Below, piece by piece: positions 61,258-64,000 of a stretch of 64,000 bases of DNA. This DNA comes from JBDHWG01 sp039810085 (lineage in GTDB: Bacteria; Chloroflexota; Anaerolineae; Epilineales; JAHCIE01): contig JBDHWG010000007.1 in NCBI GenBank assembly GCA_039810085.1, positions 124,001 to 188,000 on the forward strand, in the 5' to 3' direction. The notes below the pieces were generated by a model. That model searched no databases. It was given only the letters and a program-made list of their open reading frames with translations, and was not told the origin of the DNA. Position 1 is the stretch's first letter. The number at the start of each line of letters is the position of its first letter. The translations under genes and the position numbers were made by a program.

Positions 61258-62031
61258 TTAGCTCGCTGGGATGCGCTCGGCGTGGGCCGCGATGAAGGCG
61301 CGGACGCGCGCCCAGGCGTCGGCGGACGCTTCGGCGAACTCTTCAGCGCGGCGGTCGAAGAAGCTGTGCGGCGCGCCCTCGTAGATGATGATTTCATGCT
61401 CGACACCGGCCTCGTCCAGCTTGGCGTCGAACTGCTGCACCTCCTCGACCGGGATACCCTGGTCGGCGCCGCCAAACAGCCCCAGCGCCGGTACGCGAAT
61501 CTGGGTCGCCTTGTCGAGCAGCGTACCATCGCCCCGGTCGCGGGACAGGCCCGCGTAGAAGCCGATGACGCCAGCCAACCCCAGCTCCTGCGTGCCGCAC
61601 AGGAACGAGTTCGAGCCGCCGAAGCAGAACCCGACGGTGAAGCTCGCTTTATCCTGTCCCACCGCGCCGCGCAGGTGGTCCAGCGAAGCCCTGGCATCCT
61701 GTAGGATCGTGGCGAAGCGGGTCTGGGCCACGTGGGGCCAGAAGTCGAACGAGTCGTCGCGCGGCGTGAGACCAGCGGTGCGCCCGAAGTAATCCATGGC
61801 GATGGTGGCGATGCCAATCTCGGCGAAGCGCAACGCCAGGTCCTTGTAGAACCCGTGCAGCCCGCGCACGTCGGGCAAAATCAGGACTTCGGCGCTCGGC
61901 TCGCCCTGGGGCAGGGCAAGGAAGGCGGCGAACTGCGTGCCGTCCGCCGCCGTCAGCACCAGGTCCTGGGTGCGGGCCTCGCCTCGGCTGCCCTCAGGTA
62001 GTGGCGGGCGGTCGTTGTCGTTGTAACACAT
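61258..62031 (-). CDS. Dienelactone hydrolase family protein
   Basis: The 257-residue alpha/beta hydrolase has the Cys nucleophile typical of dienelactone hydrolases, Cys136 in GFCFGGSN, and the His in GAPHSFFDR. ILPDVRGLHGFYKDLA and ATIAMDYFGRTAG are typical. It may open lactones or hydrolyse small esters. AGGAGAAG lies about 8 nt before the ATG. A TATACT-like box lies at its far 3' side and is not its promoter. Confidence 0.88.
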   Translation of the reverse strand: MCYNDNDRPPLPEGSRGEARTQDLVLTAADGTQFAAFLALPQGEPSAEVLILPDVRGLHGFYKDLALRFAEIGIATIAMDYFGRTAGLTPRDDSFDFWPHVAQTRFATILQDARASLDHLRGAVGQDKASFTVGFCFGGSNSFLCGTQELGLAGVIGFYAGLSRDRGDGTLLDKATQIRVPALGLFGGADQGIPVEEVQQFDAKLDEAGVEHEIIIYEGAPHSFFDRRAEEFAEASADAWARVRAFIAAHAERIPAS

Positions 62032-62097
62032 TCATCTTCTCCTTTGCTGGCGCGTCTCCAGGCTTAGAAATTCACAAAGGAAAAGTATAGCAAAAAG

Positions 62098-62901
62098 TTA
62101 GAATAACGCCTGGGTAATCCCCATTCGCGCGATGATTTGCGCCATCTCCGCGTCCGATAGCCCCTCCACCGGCTCGCCCAGCATCAGGTTGATAACCTCA
62201 TACTGCGCCGCCGTCTCGGCATAGTCTACCAGGTCCGCCGCTCCCTCAATGCTGTCGTCGTTGCGCGTCACGATACCATGCCGCCGCCACAGGACGGCGC
62301 GATGCTCCACCATGCCGGCTACTGTTAACCGCATCTGCTCGTCAGAGCCAGGCATCTCGAACGGCAGCACGCCGATGCCCTCAGGAAACTCTACGATCAT
62401 CTCCGGCTGCCACCGAAACAGCCGTCGGCACAGGGCGTCGGTCGTTCCATAAGCGTCGAGGTGCGACAGGTACGTCAGGCGGATCGGCTGGGCGTGGAGG
62501 ACGGCGTGATGGGCCAGGCCGCGTCGCCCGACGTGGTCGTCGTGAACCGCCAGATGGGAGTTCAGTTCGCTCGTCGGCCGGATTGGCTGAGCGGCGTAGA
62601 GTTCAGCCTGTGCCCCACCATCGCAGACGCGCAGAACGCCTAGGGTTCGCTCAGGGGAACGCGCTACGTCGCGCAGCCGGCGGTGCGTCGCCGTCACGAG
62701 CACCCAGCCGTGCGCCAGGTTCGGCGTGACAACCGGCAGATCGATAAGTCCCCGCGATCCGAAATCGGTCGGCAGCCCCGTCAGCTCACGGACGTAGACT
62801 GAGAGGTTGCCCGCCGCCGCCTCGCTCGCGCCCATCTCGGCCATGCGCTGCCCGGCCTCGCCCATGCCTTCGATGAGCGTCTTGAAATCATAGAGCGGCA
62901 T
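62098..62901 (-). CDS. rhaD: Class II aldolase, rhamnulose-1-phosphate aldolase-like
   Basis: The 267-residue class II aldolase aligns well with E. coli RhaD. The catalytic Glu is conserved as Glu112 (PTSELNSH), the FPEGIGVLPFEMPGSDE stretch matches FPDGVGILPWMVPGTDE, and His208 lies in LWRRHGIV. The HCH metal pair of E. coli RhaD reads HAQ here (His136, Gln138). It would split rhamnulose-1-P into DHAP and lactaldehyde. The start ATG 62901 overlaps the upstream gene by 14 nt. Confidence 0.82.
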   Translation of the reverse strand: MPLYDFKTLIEGMGEAGQRMAEMGASEAAAGNLSVYVRELTGLPTDFGSRGLIDLPVVTPNLAHGWVLVTATHRRLRDVARSPERTLGVLRVCDGGAQAELYAAQPIRPTSELNSHLAVHDDHVGRRGLAHHAVLHAQPIRLTYLSHLDAYGTTDALCRRLFRWQPEMIVEFPEGIGVLPFEMPGSDEQMRLTVAGMVEHRAVLWRRHGIVTRNDDSIEGAADLVDYAETAAQYEVINLMLGEPVEGLSDAEMAQIIARMGITQALF

Positions 62902-64000
62902 GGGAGGCTGCCTTTTCCGCCTGAGAGGTGATGGCAAGGGTCGCGCCGTTAATGAGGCGGGAGCGCGGGCTAACCAGAAACGCAACGGCCTCAGCCACGT
63001 CTCCCGATGGGATGTCGGCGCCGACCTGGATGGTATTGATGCGGATCGAAGTAGAGCCGTCCAGCGTCATAATGGGAGAAAGTTGTGCATCAGCATCCAT
63101 CAAGCGCACCAACGTGCCGCTCATCTTCTGCCGCTCCCAAACGTTCAAGACGACTCCGTTGACAGCATCCAGCGCGCCATCCTCGACGACGATATCCACG
63201 CCACCGTAGGCCAGGACAACCGCCTCGAAGGCTGCTTTCCCGGCCGCAGCATCCGCAGCGTCGCACGTCACACCTAGGACGCGCCGCTCGCCAAACATCA
63301 CCCGCAGCTCGCCCACAATCGCCTCCGCCACCGCGACGTCGGCGTTCAAAATAGCGACGTGCGCGCCGTCCAGGGCTAGTCGCTGGATAATCGCTCGGAC
63401 GGTCGAGGCCGAGCCGCCAGCAATCACGGCAACCCGCCCGCTAAGCTCGCGCGCCATCTGCTTCAAGAGGCTCAGACGGTATTGCTCCAGCGGCCAGGCG
63501 TCGACGTGATATGCCTCTTCCGGCGTCAAGCCGACGTATTCACCCAACGCCAGGCTGCCGTCGATAACCTCGATGGCGCGGCGGTAGAGCTGGTTGCTGA
63601 CATCAGCGGCCTGGGCGTCCTGGCCGGTTGTGATAAGGCCGAGGCCCGGAACCAGGATGACACGCGGATTCGGGTTCACCATCGTGTCGCCTGGCTGGCG
63701 GTAGGTCTCGAAGTACGTAATGTAGTCCGCCACATATTGGCGCACGCCCGCAAGGGCCTTCTCAACGAGCACAGCCGTGCCTTCACCTGGACGCCAGTCC
63801 ACGAGCAGCGGCACACGCCGATTGTGGATGAGCTGGTCAGGGTTGGAAGCGCCAATCTGGGAAAACGTCTCGATCCCTTCCGTCCCGACAAACTCGAGCA
63901 CGCGCGGCGCATCATCCGTTTGCAGCACGACCGGCCGCTCGTCGCTCAGCGCGCCGCGTAGCTCCGGCAGCAGGCTCAGGAACGCCTGGCGGCGCGCCTC
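62888..64000 (-). CDS. Bifunctional rhamnulose-1-P aldolase/lactaldehyde dehydrogenase, C-terminal part (partial)
   Basis: The frame is open to the window edge, so the N-terminus is missing; 370 residues are visible. The first roughly 180 continue the aldolase part and linker (NPNPRVILVPGLGLITTGQD, EAYHVDAWPLEQYRLSLLK), as in RhaD-RhaE fusions. The rest is an SDR-type Rossmann domain (GRVAVIAGGSASTVRAIIQRL, AYGGVDIVVEDG, DVAEAVAFLVSPRS). That domain has no YxxxK, and the usual NNAG reads EDGA. It is about 50 residues short, so the dehydrogenase part looks inactive. The rhaD gene overlaps its 3' end. Confidence 0.75.
   Translation of the reverse strand, partial: EARRQAFLSLLPELRGALSDERPVVLQTDDAPRVLEFVGTEGIETFSQIGASNPDQLIHNRRVPLLVDWRPGEGTAVLVEKALAGVRQYVADYITYFETYRQPGDTMVNPNPRVILVPGLGLITTGQDAQAADVSNQLYRRAIEVIDGSLALGEYVGLTPEEAYHVDAWPLEQYRLSLLKQMARELSGRVAVIAGGSASTVRAIIQRLALDGAHVAILNADVAVAEAIVGELRVMFGERRVLGVTCDAADAAAGKAAFEAVVLAYGGVDIVVEDGALDAVNGVVLNVWERQKMSGTLVRLMDADAQLSPIMTLDGSTSIRINTIQVGADIPSGDVAEAVAFLVSPRSRLINGATLAITSQAEKAASHAAL

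Overview
The window is high-GC and densely coded, with no rRNA, tRNA, integrase or transposase that I can see. The protein style suggests a Chloroflexota (Anaerolineae-like) chromosome. Lipoproteins have an LAAC or VAAC lipobox followed by about 70 residues of Ala/Pro/Gln/Thr tether. Thr-Pro and Gly-rich inserts occur in surface proteins, a secreted protein ends in an LxPYIxR-type tail, and short palindromic repeats are scattered between genes. The taxon is an inference from style; no marker gene is present.

Layout, left to right. (1) 1-5.9 kb (+): the end of a peptide/oligosaccharide ABC operon (DppD tail, DppF), then a GH2 beta-mannosidase and a GH3 beta-glucosidase with a PA14 insert. (2) 6.0-7.0 kb (-): a lone alpha/beta hydrolase. 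(3) 7.4-15.6 kb (+): a trehalose operon, treZ, a GH57/DUF3536-esterase fusion and treY, with a near-ideal LacI-family operator upstream. (4) 15.6-20.5 kb (-): an HtrA-like protease, MoxR, DUF58 and two BatA-like von Willebrand A proteins in one operon. (5) 20.7-31.9 kb (-): a sugar-catabolism operon of DUF5107-TPR protein, a lipoprotein sugar dehydrogenase, an enolase-superfamily dehydratase, a lactonase, a BadF-type kinase, a cupin phosphoglucose isomerase, a cupin mannose-6-phosphate isomerase and a large class I mannose-6-phosphate isomerase. (6) 32.0-42.7 kb (+): a complete second oligosaccharide/peptide ABC transporter, a small membrane protein, an orphan AbrB antitoxin, an SDR epimerase and two more enolase-superfamily dehydratases, one of them mannonate-dehydratase-like. 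(7) 42.9-49.7 kb (+): an orphan Phd/YefM antitoxin, a 1726-residue alpha-2-macroglobulin and a LarA homologue. (8) 49.9-57.4 kb: a membrane protein (+), facing a nucleoside-uptake operon (-) of two permeases, a deaminase, a BMP lipoprotein, a double ATPase and an MFS exporter. (9) 57.6-61.1 kb (+): metX, metY, a CoA-binding protein and a CsbD-like protein. (10) 61.3-64 kb (-): a dienelactone hydrolase, and a rhamnose locus of rhaD plus the 3' part of a bifunctional aldolase/dehydrogenase that runs off the window.

Taken together this is a heterotroph's plant-polysaccharide region. Two Dpp-type transporters probably import beta-manno- or gluco-oligosaccharides. The glycosidases release the sugars, and the isomerase, kinase, lactonase and dehydratase set feeds mannose, aldonates and uronates into central metabolism. 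Trehalose synthesis, purine/pyrimidine uptake and methionine synthesis are interleaved.

The observations most worth following are these: the alpha-2-macroglobulin with a C-terminal dockerin-like plus cohesin-like extension of different base composition; a palindromic repeat cluster that has become the N-terminus of a lipoprotein; a paired inverted-repeat element at two sites; a rhamnose dehydrogenase domain lacking its catalytic motif; and two antitoxin genes with no toxin beside them, each followed by what may be toxin debris.
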